From: JADFOB01 sp964651325
GTDB lineage: Bacteria; Planctomycetota; Phycisphaerae; UBA1845
Direction: 5' to 3'
Assembly: GCA_964651325.1 (NCBI GenBank)
Contig: CAZYXP010000031.1
Span: 1-25,906 of the forward strand
Length of the DNA: 25,906 bases
Below, piece by piece: positions 1 through 5,673 of the stretch. Positions within the stretch are counted from its first letter, which is position 1. Every line of letters starts with the position of its first letter. The position numbers and the translations under genes were made by a program. The notes beneath the pieces were generated by a model, which saw only the letters and a program-made list of their open reading frames with translations, was not told the DNA's origin and made no database searches.

Positions 1-8
1 GGCCGGTC

Positions 9-46
9 CCGGTGGCGGCAACCGCCTCCGGCGGTCTTGCCACCGG
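9..46. terminator. Strong hairpin beyond the DUF1015 gene
   Basis: An inverted repeat pairs CCGGTGGC (9-16) with GCCACCGG (39-46), and an inner stem pairs ACCGCC (21-26) with GGCGGT (30-35) around a 3-nt loop. It lies about 118 nt past the stop of the minus-strand DUF1015 gene. There is no T-run on either side, so intrinsic termination is only a guess; it could equally be a REP-type element. The rest of 1-163 holds no gene that I can support. Confidence 0.35.
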
Positions 47-163
47 CTACTGTAGCGCCGCCTTGCAGGCTGCAGGAGAGTTTACGAGGGTGCGGCGCCC
101 AGGCCGCCGAATGGGCCACCGGCCCCCTAAAGAAAGATGCGACGCAAGAGCGGCGAACGCGCG

Positions 164-1408
164 TCAGGCCAGGGGATTGATCGCGATGCCCGTGGCGAGC
201 TTGGGGTAGAAGTAGGTGCTCTTTTGGGGCATGAGGCCGCCGGCTTCGCTTACCGCGCTAAGCTGTGCCATCGTCGTGGCCTTGACGAGTAGCGCTACGC
301 CGTTTTCTTTCGCCGCGGTCTCTTTAGCCCGCGCCTCACTCTTGGCGTAAAAGACTCTTGCATCGCCGTCGGTGTTGCCCGCGCCGCCGAGCAGCTCATC
401 GATCAAGTACCGATGCAGGTAGGCATAGCCGAGGCCATACCACGCGTCGGGCTGATCCGGCTCCAGCGCCCTGAGCGCGTCGCGGTTGGTGAACCGCAAG
501 GCAACGTCGCTCCCGCCGGCCGGCGCGTGCAGCGTCACATCCGCATCGCCGGCCGCGCATGGCTCAACGCCAGGCTGCCAACGATCCAAAAGTGTCTCAA
601 TGGTGACATTCCCAATCGCGCGATAGTAGGGAAGAATCATGCAACCCGGGTCGTCCATGCTGGCCAGGACGAACATCACATAGTTGGCGGGATGGTTCTC
701 CGGCAGCGAGCCGCCCTGTTGCTGGGCGCACCACTCGCGATACATCAAGGCCGTGCTGTATCGATGGTGGCCGTCGGCAATGTAGATTCTTTTTTCGGAC
801 ATCTCCGAGACGACCTGGCCGATCACCGCCTCGTCGTCTACCACCCAGACCCGGCTCTCAATGTCGCCCAGCGTTCCGGTCGCGTGCGGCGGCGTGGCGG
901 CCGTGGCGGCAAACGTCTTACCGATCGCGTCTGGAGCATCGGCGTACAAGCCGAAGATGGGCGAAAGCTGGCACCGCGTCGCTTTCATCAGCGCGAGGCG
1001 ATCCTCCTTGGGGCCGCCGAAAGTCTGCTCGTGCGGCAGTACCGTGCCTTCTGAAAACGCGGCCAGTCGGACCCGCGCGATGAACTTGCGCCGCGTGTAG
1101 GTCGTCCCACCATGTTCGAAAACCTGATGATAAAGATAGAGCGCCGGTTGACGCTCGCGGACCAAGGCCCCATCGCCGAGCCAGGCCTCGAGCGTGTGGG
1201 CGGCCTGAGCGTAAACCTGGTCTGGGCCGGCGGATTTCGGCGGAAGATGCGGCAGGTCGATCGCGACAACGTTGTGCGGGCTATTGTCCAGTAAGGCGTC
1301 TTTGTCGGCCTGGTTCAGCACGTCGTAGGGCGGAGCGATCAGCGCGGAGATGTCGCCACCACGCCGGAAGTCGTAACGAATGGCCTGAAAGGGTCTTATT
1401 TCGAGCAT
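164..1408 (-). CDS. DUF1015 family protein
   Basis: This is a 414-aa protein of the DUF1015 family, whose biochemical role is not established. The family-typical segments are visible: APPYDV at residues 25-30, HEQT at 126-129, and the strongly conserved ADGHHRYSTA at 211-220, which looks like an active or ligand site rich in His, Asp and Arg. Length is normal for the family and I see no signal peptide or membrane segment, so it should be cytoplasmic. The ATG start at 1406-1408 follows AGGATG about 8 nt upstream. The gene is divergent from the QueC-like gene and stands alone. From memory, family members in some other bacteria sit near serine-biosynthesis genes; a SerA-like gene is about 6 kb away here but not linked. 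The family call is firm and the function is unknown. Confidence 0.9.
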   Translation of the reverse strand: MLEIRPFQAIRYDFRRGGDISALIAPPYDVLNQADKDALLDNSPHNVVAIDLPHLPPKSAGPDQVYAQAAHTLEAWLGDGALVRERQPALYLYHQVFEHGGTTYTRRKFIARVRLAAFSEGTVLPHEQTFGGPKEDRLALMKATRCQLSPIFGLYADAPDAIGKTFAATAATPPHATGTLGDIESRVWVVDDEAVIGQVVSEMSEKRIYIADGHHRYSTALMYREWCAQQQGGSLPENHPANYVMFVLASMDDPGCMILPYYRAIGNVTIETLLDRWQPGVEPCAAGDADVTLHAPAGGSDVALRFTNRDALRALEPDQPDAWYGLGYAYLHRYLIDELLGGAGNTDGDARVFYAKSEARAKETAAKENGVALLVKATTMAQLSAVSEAGGLMPQKSTYFYPKLATGIAINPLA

Positions 1409-1496
1409 GCTTGAACATCCTATGAAGGTCGCACGGTCCTACGAGCCAAAGCGTATCGAGGCCGGCGCCGCGCGGCAAGCGAACGAAGGCAAGCCT

Positions 1497-1566
1497 CAGA
1501 GCCGAGGGCGCTAGCCCTCGGACCATCCGCGGCCGGATATCACCAGGCTAGCGTCAGGTGCTCTGA
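1497..1566. repeat. Family B palindromic element, copy 1
   Basis: This is a 70-bp element bounded by CAGAGC and its complement GCTCTG. The left half forms a hairpin from CCGAGGG (1502-1508) and CCCTCGG with loop CGCTAG. The right half (about 1541-1565) carries CACC-AGGCTAGCGTCA-GGTG. The two halves share the complementary strings CGCTAGCC and GGCTAGCG. Related copies are at 18183-18251 and 24041-24109. It lies between the divergent DUF1015 and QueC-like genes. Confidence 0.75.
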
Positions 1567-1574
1567 GGGCATGT

Positions 1575-1599
1575 CACCAGGCTTGCGCCAGGTGCTCTG
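1575..1599. repeat. Family B half element, tandem duplicate
   Basis: Directly behind family B copy 1, the right half is repeated: the segment from CACCAGGCT to GGTGCTCTGA recurs with two substitutions, 34 bp downstream of the same segment in copy 1. Only the right half is duplicated, which suggests the half element can be copied or lost by itself. Confidence 0.65.
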
Positions 1600-1667
1600 A
1601 AACGGCCGGCCTCCGATTCGGTCACGCGCCGCTTGCGTTCGTCGAAGAAAACATCGGAAGCACGAAT

Positions 1668-1695
1668 CCCATAAGCCGATAATATCGAATATGGG
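1668..1695. promoter_or_regulatory. Inverted repeat upstream of the QueC-like gene
   Basis: A nested inverted repeat: CCCATA (1668-1673) with TATGGG (1690-1695) outside, and CGATA-A-TATCG (1677-1687) inside. It ends 15 nt before the AGGGAGG ribosome-binding site of the downstream gene, so it could be an operator or a leader hairpin. I could not pair it with a convincing promoter and it does not resemble a preQ1 riboswitch. The remainder of 1409-1725 holds only family B repeats. Confidence 0.45.
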
Positions 1696-1725
1696 TACTT
1701 CGGGCTCAAGAGGGAGGTTCTGACG

Positions 1726-2469
1726 TTGGCCGGCATCGTGGTGCTTAGCGGAGGTGGGATCAAGTCTGCCGTGACCGTAGCCTGCTGCGGTCAGGACAAG
1801 GATTTTGTCCTTTTGCATGTGGATTTCGGCCAAGCGTCCAGCGCCGCCGAGCTTGAGGCGACACAACGGTGGGCTCAAGGCGTCGCCGGGGCTCGCGTTG
1901 TCGGGGTAGCGATGTCTCATCCGTTGGAGTTTCAGCAAAACTTGCGCGCCGCCGAAGGTGTGCCAATCCGAGGTGTTGTGGCCGGGGTGGTGGGAACCAG
2001 CGCCTTGCAGGGCTCGAGCCTGCACGGTTTATGGCCCGCACTTGTGTGGGCGGGTGTGCAATGTGCGCTGCGGATTGGGGCGACCCGCATTGTCAGCGGG
2101 CTTTCAAGGACCACCGACAACACGCACGTCGGCCTACCCGCGGTAGAGGGTCAGCCCGATCGGACCCGTGAATTGGTGCACGCGCTCGGGATCGCAGCCG
2201 AGACCATGGTGCCCGCCGGCGCGCGAATCGCAATAGAAACGCCACTGGTGGATCGCGCTCTCAGCGAAATCGTCAAGCTGGCGTTCCACTTTGGGCTTCC
2301 CATCGACCAAACCTGGACATGCTGCAAGCCGCCGGCAACCAAGCGTGGCCGGCGCAGCGGGTGTGGCCGATGCCCCACCTGCCTGGCTAGGGCCCAGGCG
2401 TTTTCCGAAGCGAAATTCGCCGATCCCCTGGTTCCCGACCCAAGACGAAACACATCGGGCGTAGCCTAG
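1726..2469 (+). CDS. QueC-like (7-cyano-7-deazaguanine synthase-like) protein, altered PP-loop
   Basis: This 247-aa protein aligns in outline with QueC, which makes preQ0 from CDG, ammonia and ATP. Visible are an N-terminal nucleotide loop, HVDFGQ, an IETPLVD segment before the C-terminal helix region, and the C-terminal zinc site TWTCC followed by CGRCPTC. Two features are abnormal. The PP-loop SGGxDS is replaced by SGGGIKS, with Lys where the ATP-binding Asp belongs, and the usual PARN-type substrate segment is not recognisable (LHGLWPALVWAG is found there). Start is TTG at 1726, chosen because AGGGAGG lies 8 nt upstream. No queD, queE or queF is nearby, though tgt, the queuosine transglycosylase, lies 1.6 kb downstream on the same strand. 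It may be inactive, may use another substrate, or may be a specialised relative. Confidence 0.7.
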   Translation: MAGIVVLSGGGIKSAVTVACCGQDKDFVLLHVDFGQASSAAELEATQRWAQGVAGARVVGVAMSHPLEFQQNLRAAEGVPIRGVVAGVVGTSALQGSSLHGLWPALVWAGVQCALRIGATRIVSGLSRTTDNTHVGLPAVEGQPDRTRELVHALGIAAETMVPAGARIAIETPLVDRALSEIVKLAFHFGLPIDQTWTCCKPPATKRGRRSGCGRCPTCLARAQAFSEAKFADPLVPDPRRNTSGVA

Positions 2470-2504
2470 CAGCCCTCGGCTGGGCGGTTGCGCCGCGCAT
2501 AGCC

Positions 2505-2536
2505 GATGGCGGCCGTGCTACACGGGATACGCCATC
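2505..2536. terminator. Hairpin between convergent genes
   Basis: A two-part stem: GATGGC (2505-2510) pairs with GCCATC (2531-2536), and inside it CCGTG pairs with CACGG around a CTA loop. It sits in the 86-bp gap between the convergent QueC-like gene and sodN, where a shared bidirectional terminator would be expected. There is no T-run, so factor-dependent or weak termination is possible. Confidence 0.45.
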
Positions 2537-2555
2537 CAATCAGCATCACAAACCG

Positions 2556-3029
2556 CTAGTAATGCGTGGCCAGCCGCTCGATCGCCGCGCGGAGCGGGGC
2601 AACAGTAGCCGGGTTTGCAGACTGTTTGCACTTCATGGCGGCGCTCATGACGGCGTGGTGATCCGCCAGTTTCTCCAGGTAGGCGCCATAGTCGGTCGCG
2701 CCCTTTTCCACGGGCTTGACCTTCTGCGTGAGAAAGTACTCGGCCACAACGGTGATCGTGTGCGAAGCGTGATGCTCCTTGGTGGCAACCCAGCGCGAGG
2801 CTTGGTTGAACGCATTGGCATCGTGCTTGCCCGAAAGCTCGCGTATGTTGTGGATGGCCTTTTCGATCGTGGCGGCGTCCTCGCTGAGCTGGGCGATGCG
2901 GGCCTTGTCGTCATAGATGCCGCACGGCACCTGACAGTGGGCGTCGGTGGATTTCTGGTTGATCAGAAAGAAAGCGCCCGCGATAGGGGCAATGACGACG
3001 ATCAGGCTAACGGCAGTCCTTCGGTGCAT
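2556..3029 (-). CDS. sodN: Nickel superoxide dismutase with N-terminal signal or anchor
   Basis: This 157-aa protein carries the Ni-SOD hook HCQVPCGIY at residues 31-39. In known Ni-SODs the N-terminal His1, Cys2, Cys6 and the main chain hold nickel, and the enzyme dismutates superoxide. The mature part here would be 127 aa, close to the roughly 117 aa of the Streptomyces enzyme. Unlike that cytoplasmic enzyme, whose short propeptide is removed by SodX, this one begins with MHRR, an 18-residue hydrophobic stretch, then NQKSTDA directly before the His. That is a plausible signal peptide with Ala at -1 and Thr at -3. Start is the ATG at 3027-3029, with AAGGAG 7 nt upstream; the frame is open further upstream but without support. 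No sodX-like protease gene is nearby. Family assignment is strong; export is inferred. Confidence 0.9.
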   Translation of the reverse strand: MHRRTAVSLIVVIAPIAGAFFLINQKSTDAHCQVPCGIYDDKARIAQLSEDAATIEKAIHNIRELSGKHDANAFNQASRWVATKEHHASHTITVVAEYFLTQKVKPVEKGATDYGAYLEKLADHHAVMSAAMKCKQSANPATVAPLRAAIERLATHY

Positions 3030-3051
3030 CCTAGACTCCTTATGTGAAGGT

Positions 3052-3079
3052 ACGTTTAAAACGTGGCTGAACGATTCAG
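3052..3079. promoter_or_regulatory. Two inverted repeats upstream of sodN
   Basis: A 13-bp palindrome ACGTTTAAAACGT (3052-3064) and, 2 bp further on, CTGAA-CGA-TTCAG (3067-3079) lie 22-50 bp upstream of the sodN start codon. They occupy the region where the promoter or an operator is expected. Neither matches the Nur box as I know it, so no regulator can be named. Confidence 0.4.
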
Positions 3080-3119
3080 AGCGGAACAGGCTACAGGGTG
3101 TGATTTTCCTTCGCCGCGT

Positions 3120-3175
3120 CCGCTTGTCAAGCGGAAACGGTCGGGCCACCTGCGTGGCCCGCCTCCTTTCGGAGG
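3120..3175. other. Cluster of three adjacent hairpins in intergenic DNA
   Basis: Three inverted repeats follow each other: CCGCTTG-T-CAAGCGG (3120-3134), GGGCCAC-CTGC-GTGGCCC (3143-3160) and CCTCC-TTTC-GGAGG (3162-3175). All arms are perfectly complementary. They lie between the divergent sodN and the 185-aa gene, in a 410-bp stretch with no supported ORF. This could be a structured small RNA, a leader, or a repeat element; I cannot tell which. Confidence 0.4.
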
Positions 3176-3344
3176 TGGGGAAGCCAATGATCGTGGGCGA
3201 CTGGCGCTCGTGTTTGCCGGGGCCGATCCAAGACCGCGCGCCGGCGCGTGTGCCAGACGGCCTTCAAATACCAGGGACCGCTAGATCACCGGATTTCCAA
3301 CGACCAAGAGGACTCGGGCAACCCGTTTGCGTTGTTGGTGTTTG

Positions 3345-3373
3345 TTGTCAATTGTCGATGAATCCGATACGGT
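3345..3373 (+). promoter_or_regulatory. Possible promoter for the 185-aa gene
   Basis: TTGTCA (3345-3350) is followed after 17 nt by TACGGT (3368-3373). The -35 is good (5 of 6 to the sigma-70 consensus) and the -10 is weak. An inverted repeat, ATACG (3367-3371) and CGTAT (3377-3381), overlaps the -10. It lies 67 nt before the ATG. Confidence 0.3.
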
Positions 3374-3439
3374 GCTCGTATTGTCTTGGTTTGGTGCACG
3401 CGGATGGCGGCTACAGGCAGGCACGGGGAGTGAATCGAA

Positions 3440-3997
3440 ATGAGTGGGAACCGGGGCGATCAAAGGCTTACATCTGACTTGCTTGAACGGTTATCGCCGC
3501 TCTTTCCCGGAATCGATGTTCGGGTAGCCCATAGTGAACGATGGAACCGCCCCTGCGCTACGTTTTGTTGGGACGGATTCTCCGGCCTGCTTCCCGAGGA
3601 GCGTTTTCAGCGCCTAGCAACCGTCTTGTCCGAGGACTTCCGGGCGACGCGGATGAAAGGCGTGGTTTGGTTGGAGTTGGCCCCGGGTGAATCGGTGGAA
3701 GCCTTCCTGAAACTACCGCGCAGCGAGGACCTCGGCGATCGCGAGGGGGAAATCCATCGCCTGTTGAGCCAAGGCAGTTTCTTCGATCTGCTCGCCAAGA
3801 AAATGGGAGCGGCACCGAAACGGACCTGCCAGGGAGATTTCCGCGAGACGGTTGCCGTTATCGAGCAGGCTAGGGCGATCGATGTCAGCCTGACGGACGC
3901 GAAACTTGTCTTTATCCGCTACGGTGTTTTTTGCGATTGCCAAGTGCTTCAGGGCGCTCAAGCCGCGCTCGCCAAACGCGACGCCGGCGCCGCGTGA
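3440..3997 (+). CDS. Hypothetical protein, 185 aa
   Basis: I do not recognise this protein. It is 185 aa, soluble, without signal peptide or membrane segment, with a mixed helix and strand composition. Two Cys sit in the N-terminal quarter (RPCATFC) and two near the C-terminus (VFCDC), which might form a metal or redox site, but no known motif fits. The ATG at 3440 is preceded by GGGGAG at a spacing of 9 nt, which supports translation. It stands about 100 bp upstream of tgt on the same strand, but tgt seems to have its own promoter, so cotranscription is uncertain. Confidence 0.7.
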   Translation: MSGNRGDQRLTSDLLERLSPLFPGIDVRVAHSERWNRPCATFCWDGFSGLLPEERFQRLATVLSEDFRATRMKGVVWLELAPGESVEAFLKLPRSEDLGDREGEIHRLLSQGSFFDLLAKKMGAAPKRTCQGDFRETVAVIEQARAIDVSLTDAKLVFIRYGVFCDCQVLQGAQAALAKRDAGAA

Positions 3998-4037
3998 TCG
4001 CGTCGTGGCATGACGACAATTCGTATGCAACGCCTCT

Positions 4038-4062
4038 GCGTGACAGCGCTTTCGCGTGACAG
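4038..4062 (+). repeat. Direct repeat GCGTGACAG x2 in the tgt promoter
   Basis: GCGTGACAG occurs at 4038-4046 and again at 4054-4062, a period of 16 bp, so the copies are about one and a half helical turns apart. The second copy contains the putative -35 of tgt. This could be a tandem activator or repressor site, or chance. Confidence 0.35.
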
Positions 4063-4084
4063 TGCCGTAGGGGCTTCCTACACT
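4056..4084 (+). promoter_or_regulatory. Putative tgt promoter giving a near-leaderless mRNA
   Basis: GTGACA (4056-4061), a 17-nt spacer and TACACT (4079-4084) fit a sigma-70-type promoter (5 of 6 and 4 of 6). Transcription would start near 4091-4092, only about 3 nt before the tgt ATG at 4095. This agrees with the absence of any Shine-Dalgarno sequence before tgt. Confidence 0.45.
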
Positions 4085-4094
4085 CTCTACCATC

Positions 4095-5219
4095 ATGTTT
4101 GAATTCGATGTTTCAGCCACCGCTGGCGCCGCGCGGTGTGGACGGTTGGTTACCCCCCACGGCGTCGTGCAGACTCCAGCGTTCATGCCGGTGGGTACGG
4201 CCGCCACGGTTAAAGGCGTTACGCCGGCGCAACTGAGGACTACCCACGCCTCAATCATACTTGCCAACACGTATCATCTGCAGCTCCGCCCTGGGGCGGA
4301 GGTGGTGGCCGGGTTCGGCGGGCTCCATAAGTTTATGGGCTGGGATGGGCCGATGTTGACCGATAGCGGCGGATACCAGGTGTTTTCGCTGGCCAGGATC
4401 AACAAGATCACCGACGACGGCGTCGAGTTCCAATCTCATATCGACGGCGCGCGAATGAAGCTCAATGCAGAAAGTGCCACCGAAATTCAAAACAAGCTCG
4501 GCGCGGACATCATCATGGCGTTTGACCAATGTCCCCCGCTGCCCTGCCCGCCCGAGGAGCTGGAGCGGGCGGTTGAGCGTACGATTTCCTGGGCGGCCAG
4601 GTGCAAGCGCGCGCATCGGCGATCGGATCAGGCTCTGTTCGGCATCGTTCAAGGCGGGCTGGATCTGTCGCTCCGCCGCCGTTGCGCGGAGGCGCTCGTG
4701 GGTTTGGAGTTTGATGGCTATGCCATCGGCGGGCTGTCGGTCGGAGAATCCTTCGCGGAGATGGTCGGCGTGCTCGGACCATTGGCTCCCGAATTGCCAG
4801 CCGATCGGCCGCGATACCTGATGGGAGTGGGCATGCCCCGCGACATTCTGGCCGCGGTCCAAGCTGGCGTGGATATGTTCGACTGCGTGCTGCCGACCCG
4901 CAACGGCCGAAACGCCTACGCGTTCACCGCGACCGGACCTTTGAAGATGCGCAATGAAAAGCATCGGCTCGACGATCGACCCTTGGAGCTGGATTGCGAC
5001 TGTGAAACTTGCCAAAACTTCTCGCGAGGCTACATTCGCCATCTGTTTAACTGCGGAGAAATGCTGGGTCCGACGCTGACGTCGATCCACAACGTGCGTT
5101 TTTTTCAGCGATTGATGGCCCGGATTCAAGCGCGGATTCGGGACGACACCTTGTCCGGGTTGGTTGAGGAGTTTCCGATCGCGTCGAGCACGAACGAACT
5201 CACTCAGGAAGAGCCATGA
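4095..5219 (+). CDS. tgt: Queuine/preQ1 tRNA-ribosyltransferase
   Basis: This 374-aa enzyme exchanges guanine 34 in GUN-anticodon tRNAs for a 7-deazaguanine, the committed queuosine step on tRNA. The catalytic residues are visible: TDSGGYQVF with Asp90, GIVQGG at 183-188, and FDCVLPTRNGRNA at 262-274 with nucleophile Asp263. The zinc ligands are Cys301, Cys303, Cys306 and His332 (TSIHNV). Length is typical of bacterial Tgt. No ribosome-binding site precedes the ATG, and a promoter just upstream predicts an almost leaderless mRNA. The stop overlaps the yajC start by 4 bp (ATGA), so the two are translationally coupled, as in many bacteria where tgt and yajC are neighbours. Confidence 0.97.
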   Translation: MFEFDVSATAGAARCGRLVTPHGVVQTPAFMPVGTAATVKGVTPAQLRTTHASIILANTYHLQLRPGAEVVAGFGGLHKFMGWDGPMLTDSGGYQVFSLARINKITDDGVEFQSHIDGARMKLNAESATEIQNKLGADIIMAFDQCPPLPCPPEELERAVERTISWAARCKRAHRRSDQALFGIVQGGLDLSLRRRCAEALVGLEFDGYAIGGLSVGESFAEMVGVLGPLAPELPADRPRYLMGVGMPRDILAAVQAGVDMFDCVLPTRNGRNAYAFTATGPLKMRNEKHRLDDRPLELDCDCETCQNFSRGYIRHLFNCGEMLGPTLTSIHNVRFFQRLMARIQARIRDDTLSGLVEEFPIASSTNELTQEEP

Positions 5220-5560
5220 ATCATCTGCTAACGGCCTTGGCCCAAGCCACGCCAGCCGCCCCCACCCGCCAATCAGGGGCACAAGACTTCTTCATCATGG
5301 CCCTATTCATGGGCGTCATGGTGTTCCTAATCCTTAATACCATTACGCGCTCGCGCAGGGAAAAACGCGAGCGGGCGGAGCTGCAATCCAGCCTTGCCAA
5401 GCATGCCCACGTGGTCACGATCGGGGGGATTTGCGGCACCATCCATTCAGTCAAGGATGACGAGGTGGTGATTAAGGTGGACGAGTCCTCGAACATCAAA
5501 ATGACCTTCCTCAAGAGCGCGGTCCAGAAGGTCTTGTCCAGTGGCCCGGCGGGCGATTAG
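5216..5560 (+). CDS. yajC: Preprotein translocase subunit YajC
   Basis: This 114-aa inner-membrane protein is the YajC accessory subunit of the Sec translocon, which associates with SecDF. It has one membrane span at roughly residues 26-42 (FIMALFMGVMVFLILNT), a basic stretch with SRREKRER after it, and the conserved VVTIGGICGTI segment in the cytoplasmic domain. The ATG at 5216 overlaps the tgt stop, and AGGAAGAG inside tgt provides its ribosome-binding site. secD and secF, often next, are absent; a family A repeat follows directly. Confidence 0.95.
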   Translation: MNHLLTALAQATPAAPTRQSGAQDFFIMALFMGVMVFLILNTITRSRREKRERAELQSSLAKHAHVVTIGGICGTIHSVKDDEVVIKVDESSNIKMTFLKSAVQKVLSSGPAGD

Positions 5561-5562
5561 CG

Positions 5563-5671
5563 GTACAGGGTAATGTCGTTCGGAGGCGCAGGCTTCCAGC
5601 CTGCACCACCCCGCGATTTGGATGCCGGCAAGATGCCTGCGCTCGGGGTTCGTGACGGCTTTGCGCTGTAC
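5563..5671. repeat. Family A palindromic element, copy 1
   Basis: A 109-bp element ending in GTACAG and CTGTAC. The interior holds GCAGGCTTCCAGCCTGC (a self-complementary hairpin) and a second hairpin, GCCGGCAAGATGCCTGC. It matches the copy at 25612-25718 with about ten differences over 97 aligned positions. It fills the gap between yajC and the convergent phosphatase gene almost exactly, ending 2 bp before the phosphatase stop codon, so it may also act as a terminator. Confidence 0.85.
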
Positions 5672-5673
5672 TA

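Noticed and set aside
1696..1725. preQ1 riboswitch before the QueC-like gene
   Set aside because: AGGGAGGTTC superficially recalls a preQ1-I start, but the A-rich tail and pairing are missing and it overlaps the ribosome-binding site.
4251..5282. 343-codon open frame antisense to tgt
   Set aside because: tgt is unambiguous and the antisense protein has no recognisable domain.
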